From Nageia nagi (lineage: Eukaryota > Pinophyta), in contig JBITNC010000001.1 in assembly GCA_050084985.1 (NCBI GenBank), positions 185,752,001-185,816,000 of the forward strand: 64,000 bases of DNA, written 5' to 3'. Shown piece by piece: positions 24,616 to 34,629 of the stretch. Under the pieces are notes generated by a model. It was not told the origin of the DNA, did no database searches, and saw only the letters and a list, made by a program, of their open reading frames with translations. The number at the start of each line of letters is the position of its first letter. Within the stretch, counting starts at the first letter, position 1. Made by a program: the position numbers and the translations under genes.

Positions 24616-25972
24616 TGATCCAAAATTTATATCCTCTTAATATTCAACATGCTTGAGTTCATTTTGTTTAATCTATCTCCAGCTTTGTGATGCTTCTTTC
24701 AAATTGAAAATCCAAAGCAATTTGAGGGAGATATGAGATTTTAAAGTTAATGGTATTTTATTTAAAAAAATATAAAAGGTAAAAGTAGGGTAAAAAAATA
24801 ATTAAATAGGTGATAGACATTAAAATGCAAGTAGTAGGTTAGTAAAGGAGCTAATGTTATAGGCCAAGTGGAGCCTATAGGCACCAAGTCCATTATTTGG
24901 ACACCAATAGGTGATGTGGATTAATTAGTGTGTGGGAATGATCCTTTCATTAAATGTGGAGAATAATGCATTTTAGGGATTTGAACACCATGTAGAATCA
25001 CATAGGGCCAAGAGTTCATGGATAATGCCAAATATTAGGCATCAGAGCACAAAAGGTAGGGTCTATATGGTAGGCTACTTAAATGAAACTATTGATTTAA
25101 CATAATGCATAAATGGAGAGCTAATGAGTAGAGGTGAGTTTGAACACTAGTGAGGATATAGGCACTAGATTCCACCAACCTTTTCTTGAACCTAGCTGAT
25201 CACTTAGAGAAAGTAGATGGGGCTTGTATATTTAATAAGCTACCTTGTTTAACTTAGCCACCATCTATTTGAGAGGTTGATAACACAATATTGACTTTTG
25301 AGCCACCAAGTGGTGTTTATTCATTGAATCATCCATTTTATTTGAATTTTGATTATCAATGAAGGTTTTAATATGTTTTGGATTTATTTTATTGGTGGGT
25401 GAGTATATTTGTAGACTTGTTAATATTGTGTTTCTAGAGAGCGAATATTTTTAACTTCAAAATCCTATATTAGAAGTTTGGATGAACCATTTAAGCTCAA
25501 ATTTGAATCACAGGTAGATAATCCTAATGGGTATTTGGAAATATCTTTTTTTGGTTACTTATTATTATGCAACACTCTAAATTGGAGCCTATATTTCTAT
25601 TATAGAAAGAGTCAATTTGGGATTGCTCAAGGAGAAGAATTGTAGAGAGTTGAAGTGCAATTTTTTTATGTGTTTCAAAGTTATGGTATTTATATGAATG
25701 TGAGAAGAGGTTCTGAAAGACTATGGAGGTCATTATACATCATTTCATATGTTTATTGTAGAGATATTTTATTATTGGATGTAGGCCACATCAGGTGAAC
25801 TAGGGTGATTATGTGTCTTTATGTAGCATGATTTTTATCCTTCTCTAGTTTTTCACACTGCTCTAGTTCTAATTACCTAAATATTTTTGGTTGTAATAAT
25901 TTCCTTAATTAAGTGTGAGTTGATTCTTAGGAAGGATTAGAGTTCTAATTCAATATTTTAAATTATGGATCA
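24616..25972 (+). repeat. 3' LTR of gypsy C
   Basis: 1357 bp, TGATCC to GGATCA, the partner of 16750-17964. It is longer by about 140 bp through an indel. Confidence 0.82.
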
Positions 25973-26353
25973 GTATCTTGAAGGGGTACACCCTTCTTCT
26001 ATTATTGATAGTCTCAAACACTTATGAGCTAATGGAAGTCCTCCTCTATCTCTCCCATAAATAGTTTTTCCCTTTTAATTAGCGTACCCTTCAAGGGTAC
26101 CCATAGGATGCTATGAATTTCCATTAGGGTGATGGTCATCTCACTTATAGGTAAGTGGAACATGTTGGTTTCATCACACCAATGCTTAATGAGGGAAACT
26201 AAGAAGTACTTATCACTTGATATGTGTATAATGCTCATCATGTGACTCAATCCAAATGATTCCCCTCTCCTTTGTAGTTGAGATAAAATGTGCAACCACA
26301 TCCATAGCTAGACTCCATGGCTTACACCTCATTAAGTAGGCTCGATCTTGCAT
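25973..26353 (-). pseudogene. PMD gene, N-terminal piece
   Basis: The minus strand begins with ATG near 26353 (MQDRAYLMRCKPWSLAMD). After a frameshift it continues in a 90-codon frame (26301-26029) with the N-terminal half of the plant mobile domain: GLSHMMSIIHISSDKYFLVS, LIKHWCDETNMFHLP, SEMTITLMEIHSILWVPLKG. These match the family's pattern of a W-x-x-ET-x-x-FHLP-x-GE-x-T-x-TL-x-D-x-x-x-LLG core. It stops at the gypsy C insertion site and resumes at 16749. Confidence 0.8.
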
Positions 26354-26359
26354 CCATTT

Positions 26360-28563
26360 CAAATGATAAAAACTTATCAGTAACAAAGTAACATAGATAA
26401 AAATAGAATAAAAATGTAACTAAGTTTAAAACTCATAATTTATAACTAAAAATTGAACATTAAATGATAAATTCTCCAAGTTTCAAGTATCAAAATATCT
26501 TAAAATCTATATAGAAGTTCAAAAATTAAATTTGTTAATGATTTTCATCCCATTGGAAACACTATGAATCTAGTGGCATCACCCCATTCAAGCCCTCAAT
26601 TTTTAAAAAAGTTAGAAACCCATCAAGTTTTCCCTAGATTCTATGGTAAAAATGAATTTAGTTCCCTTCCATACACATAAAAAGTGGTCCCTACATTTTT
26701 ATCCTAAAAGTTTTCAAAATTTCAAAAAATTGATAAAACCTTAGCCAATTTAAAAAATAAATTTTTCAAAAATATCTTAATTTATGCATAAACCAAGAAT
26801 ATGAAAATATTTTTCAGTACTTGGTGCCCCTAGAGGAAATAAAGAATAACAGGATTTTGATGACCCTATTGAGATGTAATCCAATGAGCCATATCCATAA
26901 TAATAATACCCAACCAACTGATAGCTCTTCCATAATCCCTCAACAACCTAAATGAACAACTAGAACCTTGAGGGATACAACTCAAGTTGACCAAATAAGA
27001 ATGTGAAAATGAAATTCAATTCTACATATTTATAAATTTTTCAAAACCCCCTTTTCCAAGTTGATCACTTATCCTCATTAATGGAATAAAATTGAATCTC
27101 TTTTTGTTGTTAAATCCCTATACATTTGTTCACAAATTACTTTTTATCTTCTCAATTTACCCTTAACAATGCAACATCATTGAAATTCTAGCACTATTGA
27201 TGGATTAACTTGGTCTTTTCTTCAAAAAATTTAAACCTTAAGTTTACCTATAGCCTACATAGAATAAAAAGATAACTTTTTGTCAATAACAAACCTAATT
27301 TGTCAAAAATCCCCCCTAGGGAAAATTTGTAAAATTAAATGGAAATAATTATCAAATTTTGAGTTACCTAATTAAATGCATCAAATTACTTATCTCTTGC
27401 ACTTCAAGAGTGCAAAATAGGACACAAGAAATATTTATTTATCTCCATTGTCATTGCTATGTTTTTAGTGCTATCATTGGGTTTACATGATAAAAAGTTC
27501 ATTTCTTTTCATTCCAATATTTTGTATCTTTACTTAAATAGAGAAAAATGTATATATTTTTCTTATATGCCATATTATTGTCCAAATTTTATCCATATTG
27601 ATGTCTTTTCATGTTTCAAAAATATATGTATAATGCTCCTCTCATATTACATGTCAGGAATGGATGCCAATTTTGTGAATGTTAATAGTAATGGAGTTAC
27701 ATACAATCTTATCTTAGAAATTATCATTCCATGTTGTATTTTAGATAATACTTTGCAAAAATAACTTTATATATCACTTGGAACAAATAGATATTATCCA
27801 TTAATTCCATATAATATGTGAAAATTATCAAGTATTTGCATGTTTGCTTATTATAATGCTTGTAAAAATGTATCATTAGTCTTAGAATATTTTCATATCA
27901 TTGATTATTGTTGGCTTCCTCTATAAGAGAGCATCACTCTTATTAGAAAATCCATGGACATATGTTATATGGGAAAACCAAGTTGATCACTTTTGTCATT
28001 TGACACCTTTTAAAGGGAGGGTTACTCTTATTAGCAAATCTATGGAAACATGGTGGCTTGGGTAACCAAGTTGATCACTCTTATCATTTGACACCTTTGT
28101 AAGGAAGGGTCAATCTTATCATTTGGCACTTTTGTAAGGAAGGGCCATCCATATCAAAAATCCATGGCAACATGGTGGCTTAGAAAACTAAGATAATCAG
28201 TTTAAATTGGTTATTCATCTTCATAAATCTTGGTGAATAAGTTACCAAGGATAGGTTTGCTTTCTTATCACTTACATACTTTCCATACCATGATGTTTAA
28301 TGTCTATATTTTAGATATCTTATGTAAAATTATTTCTTATTTAAGCTCTTTTAGGTTCCTTTGTCTTTTTCTTGGATTACTCATATGATGAGAGGTCCAT
28401 CATGTCGCAACCAAGTAATAGAGGGGACATAATATAGGTGATAAATTGAGGCAACCAAAGCTACCACCATGAGACAACTTTTTAGGGATCCCCTTCTTAC
28501 TTTTCTTGTTATACTTTAAATTCATGCTTTGATTAGATTTTATCCCAAAAGCATCAAACCATA
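26360..28563. other. 3' region of element A
   Basis: This AT-rich sequence between the start of the PMD gene and the polypurine tract of A shows no convincing coding domain. An ORF at 27459-27764 has no recognisable motif. The stretch 27932-28192 holds local repeats of about 89 bp. The length is normal for the 3' region of a Tat-like gypsy element. Confidence 0.5.
27932..28192. repeat. local direct repeats of about 89 bp
   Basis: Two nearly full units start at 27932 and 28021 (CTTATTAGMAAATCYATGG, then ACCAAGTTGATCACT and TCATTTGACACC). Two partial ones follow, at about 28110 and 28145. They lie just upstream of the polypurine tract of A. Confidence 0.7.
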
Positions 28564-28564
28564 T

Positions 28565-28579
28565 TCAAAGTGGGGCATC
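28565..28579 (+). other. polypurine tract of element A
   Basis: CAAAGTGGGGCATC lies directly before the LTR start at 28580, like the AAAGTGGGGCA-type tract common in gypsy elements. Confidence 0.6.
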
Positions 28580-29311
28580 TATTAACACCTAAAAAAGGAG
28601 TTTTAATTTAATTAAAATACCCTTCTAGGTATTTAAAATAATTTATTTAATTATTTAAAGAAATGCTCTTATCAATATGCACTCCCATATACCTTTATGT
28701 TTTATGATAATAGGTTGGCTCAACATGATAATAAGCCTAATAAGGAGACTTCACAATAGACCTATTACCTAACAAAGTGGAGGGGTTGTGCATGATCAAA
28801 TATATGACATGACATGACATAATCTCAAATCCTTGATAGGTGGGAATATACTTGTATCATTCTTGATTAATGTTTCTTAAGACCACCTATCATTTATTGA
28901 TTTTTTTTTATAGTTTGAGCTCTACATTCCTATGATCTTTCATTAATTAATAAGTGATATTCTATGCACCAAACATGGTATGATGATATTTAGTGAAAGA
29001 TCATGGTATTATGGAATAATAATCGAGAAGCATCATTAGGTTCTGATCATCGACACTCGGTTAAGATTAGATTCATAGATTTGTTATTCAAAGAAGCTTA
29101 TCATTTATCATCTTTTGATTGGATATCACCTTTGTTCATCATCATAGGTAAAATACAAGTTCATATATTTTTTAAATCCAATTTGATAGGTCAAGGTCAA
29201 TTAGATTATTTTCATCTTTCATGTCATCATTTTTTTTGTTATTTCATGGTTAGTTAGCTAAATTGAATATTCAATAAATAACCCTAATAATTATTATTTT
29301 GGTTATAAAAA
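28580..29311 (+). repeat. 3' LTR of element A
   Basis: It begins TATTAACACC (TG mutated to TA) and ends near TTATAAAAA. It aligns with 2175-2767 but contains about 130 extra bases at roughly 28827-28955. These include a 10-bp inverted repeat (TGATAGGTGG and CCACCTATCA). It is followed by the TSD ATGTG. Confidence 0.68.
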
Positions 29312-29316
29312 ATGTG
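29312..29316. repeat. target-site duplication of element A (right)
   Basis: ATGTG, identical to 2170-2174. Confidence 0.75.
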
Positions 29317-29990
29317 ATTAATTAAATAGATTTCATGTTTAAACACCCTTAAATGATCTTTGGGGTTCTCTTTTCCTTTAAATTTATTAAAATTAGGGAA
29401 CTCAAAATTTGAAGGTCAAGTATAATATGGAACTCAAGGGTGTATTAGCTTATTACACAATTTCTCATAAGTTTTATTATTATTCAAATATTGATTATGA
29501 ACCTCAAAATTTTTTATTCTATCAAGTATATGTTTGGTGGAAGCCAAAAAAGGATTAAGCCTTGAGGTATCTTCGATGGAGAAGAAGAGAGGATTAGCTT
29601 ATTATGAATGCGAGGTGAATGCATGAGAGGCATGTGCTTGAAATGATGGAGGTTATGGTGAGTTTGTTTTAAATTATGTTGATGGTGGATTAGAAGTATT
29701 AGGGGTATGTATTTTTCAAACTCTTAGTTGAGGTTGAGTATTGGAAGAATGTGGAGGTATGGCTACTTGAGTGGTTACAATGATGAATGGAGTAGAAGAT
29801 GATGGTATAGTTTCTGAAACAATAGGAGTTGTAGTGGCATTAGAAGTGGATATTATACTATTAGGATGAAAATTGGGATAAATTATGACATTATTTTGCA
29901 TGGATGAAGTTGGAATGGAGGCAAAATGTGATCTTGATTTCTTGAGGGATTAGTTGAAGGATGATTAGTTTTTACAATATCTAATACATA
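29317..29990 (-). pseudogene. gypsy gag, N-terminal part (outer element F)
   Basis: The minus strand shows a Ser/Thr/Pro-rich leader (an open 61-codon frame at 29716-29901). Then comes the gag entry motif in the form FEFPNFNKFKGKENPKDHLR and VFKHEIYLIN, which matches the KF-x-KF-x-GT-x-DP-x-x-H-x-R pattern. It runs directly into the TSD and continues in frame at 2169. Frameshifts and stops are present. No LTR of F was identified to the right. Confidence 0.65.
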
Positions 29991-32330
29991 TTATTGAAGT
30001 TGTCTAGCTTTAAGAACCTTCATAATAACATCAACAATATCTAATACATATTACTTAATTCATCAATCAAATTTTCATTAATTACTTCCATCATTTCCTA
30101 TGTCATAAGAGGAAACAAGGTTTCTAGATTTTTTTAAAGATTGATTTCTCATTCTAACCATAATTGGTGATAAAAAATTTAAATTTTTTTACTCTATATT
30201 TTGAAAACATAGCGATGTTTTGACAGTTTAATGAAATGAATTGATGTTTATAGAAAGAAAAAATTTAATAGTATTTTCAAAAATGTAAGGGCATTTTAGT
30301 AAGATTAAAATTTTAAGACTATTTTGACTTTGATTTTGATCTTTTTGATTTTTAGACTTTGAATTTACAAAAAAAAAAAAATAGATAAACTTTAAACAAC
30401 CAACAATACATGCACTCACATATGATCAATAAAAATTCATATTGCATCCCTAAAATATTATTTTATAAAATTTAATGTTTATTTTCCTATAATTAAGCTA
30501 CAAAAGCTTATTTAAATGATCCAAAGGTTGGTCCTAAAGAATCAGACATTTATAAGATTGAACCTTGCTTTAACCAAATTCATAGGTGGGATCCATCGTA
30601 ACCCTAGGGGAAGATGATCTTGGTGAGTATTCCAAGCATACTCCAAGTCCTCAATGATTAAATCTAAGAGAAAAATCTACTTGCTTGTGAAGAGAATGAA
30701 CCTTGTACAAGTATAAAAAGAAAAAATTAAATTAATGAAATGCAAGGTTTATTTTTCAATATCACCATAATGTCTTCTAATCACCCAACATCACTTTTCA
30801 ATGCAAGGGAAGAGAATACTCTAAACTATGGGTTTGTTTAATGTAGTTCTTTAAAGCAAACCTTTCACAACCTTTATTTGGTCACTCAAGATCACTTTTC
30901 AATTCAAGATAAGAGTATACATTAGTTTTGTGAGAGATTAATTTAATTAAATTAGAAAGTATACATAAGATAGTATCACAAAGCCTAGTTCCTTTATCCT
31001 TTAGAATTTTCATATTTCAACTAATTGCACATTCAAAAAATAGAAACACAAAAAACATAAATAGAATAGATATATAATTTGTATACATTTTCCTTAACTT
31101 AAAATCTTACAAAAGAAATATGGTTCCATTTAGTAAAACACTAGGGTGACCTGAATGCATAACCTCAAAAATATGATTACATTTTCATAAACACATTATC
31201 ATTTTAGCACTTCTACATTTAAAGCCAAAACTATTCAACATAGATAAACATAATTGAAACAAATAAAACTAGAAATAAAAATACACAAAAATATGTATTA
31301 GAATGTTGGATCACATAAAAATATCAATGATCCCTACCAAAATGGACAAAGGGAGGTACCACTAGGTGCTCCAAAATGTTTCTTATAAAAATGATTCCTT
31401 TTAAGATCATTCGAATAAAAAGGATGTGATTAAAATACTAAGGAGGATTTTTCAATCCATCCTTCCAAATAAATAGAATCTCAAATTAATATAACATAAA
31501 ACTACTCAAGGTGGTATTAAAAAACACAAGAGTTACCAAATAATGTCAAATGGTGTATGTTGGTACCTATATATATTGATTTGACCTCAATATGCCTTTA
31601 GGAATGCTCATTTTTTAGTTCATTATAAAAATACATTGACCTTAAATGTTTCTAGAAATGTGGTGGCTTTTTGATCCAACTGCATAGACCCTTCATAATT
31701 TCAATCCTACAAGTAGAAAACAAAAGGTAATAATCATAACCTCAATGATATAATAATACTAATGTACTGTATACAAAGAACATGAAAATTTCATGAGAAA
31801 GTATGATGGGTATTGCAAATATTTTATAGGAGGAACATGGCTTAAAATAATAGATTTTAAGCCTACTCCAAGACCAAGAATGCCCAAATCCTTATCTTAT
31901 ATGCTAGATGAAGATTTTTGTATATTTTTAGCTTCAACATTTACCACTCTAAGAATTAGGAATCTGTAAATTAGAAGCTCAAAGTTTGGACAAGTCACTA
32001 GATCAAAAACTGAGGGGAAAGCTTGCTTAAATAAATTTTCTTCATTGAATCATCTTCCAATATGAATTTAAAATGAATTCAATTAGTATTGTGTGATTAG
32101 ATCTTAGTTGAAGTCTAATTGAATTTGATCCCAACTAATGTGAGATAAATTGAATATATTGCCATTCATTTTTATTATCTTCTTTGCTAAACATATTCCA
32201 AGTAACAAAGTGACTTGGAAAAATAGTAACTAGAGATTCTCTTTTTTTCTTTGATGTATGATCCCTAGATTATATGGCAATCCTATCTAGCTAATTTCTT
32301 ACTAATTGATAATAAATAAATTAGTAATAT
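29991..32330. other. AT-rich DNA without recognisable genes
   Basis: I find no coding domain, RNA gene or terminal repeat in this 2.3 kb. It probably holds old retroelement sequence, perhaps the 5' leader or LTR of element F, but I found no matching copy elsewhere in the window. Confidence 0.4.
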
Positions 32331-32379
32331 TAATGTGATAAACATTAATAAAAAAAGATAAATATTCACGCTGTTAAAT

Positions 32380-32940
32380 AAACTCAATTTTGAATAAATA
32401 AATATAATGATCAAATATAATTAGCTTGACTAATGTTAATTAATATTTCATATATAAATGACTATGATAAAACAATGTAAATAATATAACTAATATTTAT
32501 TTGTAATTTTCTAATATATAGATATGGCTCAAAATACAATAAACATGATTAAGTTTAATTACTTTTTCATCATAAATGATTATGATAAAAATATAATTAA
32601 TATGAATAATATTAATCATATTTTTCAAATGATTATGATTAAGATGTAATTAATATGATAAATAATAATCAAGATCTTGAAGTATATGATTATGATTAAA
32701 AACAAAATTAGCATGAATAATATTAATTGCATTTTTCAAAGTAATTGAATATGATAAAAAATATGTTTAACATTACTAATGTTACTTGTAATTGTCAAAT
32801 ATTAGACTATGATCACAATGCAGTTAATATGTTAGATAGTAATTACAATTTCTAGATTAAATGATTAAAATAAACAAGCATTTAATATGATAAATATTAA
32901 CTGCATTTTTCTAATAAATGATAATTGATAAAAAAAGTAA
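32380..32940. repeat. degenerate tandem array, unit about 57 bp
   Basis: Successive copies of a unit opening AATGATTATGAT, followed by TAATTAATATGAATAATATT-like sequence and CATTTTTCA, start at about 32456, 32521, 32575, 32628, 32685, 32743, 32803, 32858 and 32915. Periods run from 53 to 65 bases. Copies are strongly diverged and the array fades at both ends. Confidence 0.7.
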
Positions 32941-33193
32941 GAGACTATTGATAAAACAACATAAAAATACTCAATATTGATAAGATTTGATAAAGTATGT
33001 TGACTAAATGGTAGACTAAAGTAAACATGCCAATGATAAAAGAAGGTTTGATCAAATGTAGTACAAGGTTCTAGATTTGGGTGTCTATAATGCCATCCCA
33101 TAGCCAAAAAAATACAAGGTATTTACAATGCAAATTTAATTTAATTAGTTTCATAACTTGAGCATTTTATATGATAATATGAATGCCTTCTTG

Positions 33194-33816
33194 TGTAGAC
33201 CTCAAATAATGCATATATGATATAATCGATGCACTATTTTTCTATAATAAATTGTTCAATCATATATAGAAATGTGCTAACAAATGAACAATATTAATCA
33301 ATGTACCTTTGATGTAATCACATGCTCATCATATAAATAATTACATTTATAAAAAATGATCATGCATTCACCAATACACATGTCACCAATGGCCCATAAT
33401 TACTACACCCTTGGCTTTGTAGAATAAACATAATTACCAATAGAATAAAAGGTATGTAAGAGCGAAGTGAAGGGTTTAACATATCTATGTAGAGGTGGTG
33501 TTACAAAATATTATTTTTGGTAGGATAGAGTGATATTGCATTTGTTGGAGTCTATCTATGATATTTGATATTCTTGCCTCATTCCTTTAATGTTCCCTTT
33601 GATGTCTTTATATAGCAACATCTTTGCTTTCTTGGATTTTTGGGATCATTGCACATTATATCATTTGGGGAGTCTTTTTAGACATTTGAACCCTTTTACA
33701 TTGTACAATGGTCTTTTACATTGATTACATTGTCTTGGATATTATTTTAACCCCATTTATAATAAATATTATTAAAGCTCTAAAAATGATTAATAATTCA
33801 TTTCTAGGCATCTATA
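33194..33816 (-). repeat. 3' LTR of gypsy E
   Basis: It aligns over its full length with 41307-41931, with many substitutions (for example GATAGAGTGATATTG and TGATGTCTTTATATAGCAAC in both). The inner end has decayed from GTCTACA to ATCTATA. Confidence 0.85.
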
Positions 33817-33833
33817 TTTTTTCCCCTCTTTGG
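33817..33833 (-). other. polypurine tract of gypsy E
   Basis: The minus strand reads CCAAAGAGGGGAAAAAA directly before the 3' LTR. Confidence 0.8.
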
Positions 33834-34130
33834 AGGTGTGATTGAAGCAATGAGATTACATGTCCAAAGAAGAAGTATAGAAGAAATTTTTTGAGAAATT
33901 CAAACTCTTTGATTTACTATCCTTTGAATATTATGCTAATGGTGAGGGTCCTTTGCTACCCCCTTTTGGCATGGATATGATGTGCATGCTACTAATGATG
34001 TAGAAATAATAAGCATGCCACTGGCAGAGTAGGTTTCTTTATACTTTCTCCTATTTTTCAAAATGTAGATTCTTGAAAAAAGGTGTTATATATAACGTAC
34101 ATAAAATGATTTAGATACATAATGAGTTAC

Positions 34131-34447
34131 ATCATCCATTGATGATGAGTTAATATTAGTAATCTACTTATGGTTGCATTGCTAGTTTGTCTTTTGAGTG
34201 AGTGAACTCTCACTAGTCATTTCATTGGCCATCAATGGTCATACATTCTATGTCTAGGACCCAAAGTTATTATGCTTTGTATGGTTCAAAGAAAAAACCA
34301 TGTGAATACACAAAAACTTGTATCATCCATTAGAGATGAGCCAATTTCAACATCTTGCTTATGGTTGTATCATCAATTTATCTTTTAAGTGAGTGAACTC
34401 TCACTAGCCATGTTGTTGGCCATCAATGATCTTGCATTTTATGTCCA
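34131..34447. repeat. tandem duplication, 190-bp offset
   Basis: Two copies of about 125 bp start at 34131 and 34321. Both contain TCATCCATT, CTTATGGTTG, GTGAGTGAACTCTCACTAG and GGCCATCAATG. They lie in the 3' region of E between integrase and the polypurine tract. Copies A and B also have repeats in this position. Confidence 0.85.
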
Positions 34448-34629
34448 TGGTTTGTAGACATTATATTACCCTATTTTTTTTTTCATTCCATGTCATTGAC
34501 AACATGCGGATAGTAATACATGTTGCTAGCTACCTAGAAATAGAATAGTATAATGAAAAACTAAAAATGGAAAAGTATAATGCAAGTACCTTGCATAAAA
34601 GTTTTGACATCCTACAAGGTAAGGAGCCA

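Larger units (their letters stand above)
16750..25972 (+). mobile_element. Ty3/gypsy LTR retrotransposon C, degenerate
   Basis: The element is 9223 bp with LTRs 16750-17964 and 24616-25972. Both LTRs begin TGATCC and end GGATCA, a perfect 6-bp terminal inverted repeat. A Met-tRNA-like primer-binding site follows the left LTR and a purine tract (AATGGGGTGGAA) precedes the right one. Sense-strand gag (18050-18850) and RT to integrase (21962-24350) are full of stops. Between them lies the oppositely oriented gypsy fragment D. The LTRs differ by many substitutions and by an indel of about 140 bp, so C is older than copia B. It inserted into the PMD gene of element A. Confidence 0.85.
2175..29311 (+). 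mobile_element. LTR element A: sense gag, antisense PMD gene, no pol seen
   Basis: The element is bounded by related LTRs at 2175-2767 and 28580-29311 and by a perfect 5-bp TSD (ATGTG). Its order on the plus strand is LTR, decayed gag (3390-5130), antisense PMD gene (26353 down to about 5880), a long 3' region with local repeats, a polypurine tract (28565-28579) and the second LTR. Elements B (9593 bp) and C (9223 bp) inserted later, each adding a 5-bp TSD. Subtracting them leaves about 8311 bp. I see no protease, reverse transcriptase or integrase belonging to A, so it was probably non-autonomous. Tat-lineage gypsy elements are known to carry extra antisense ORFs; assigning A to that lineage is inference. 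Confidence 0.7.
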
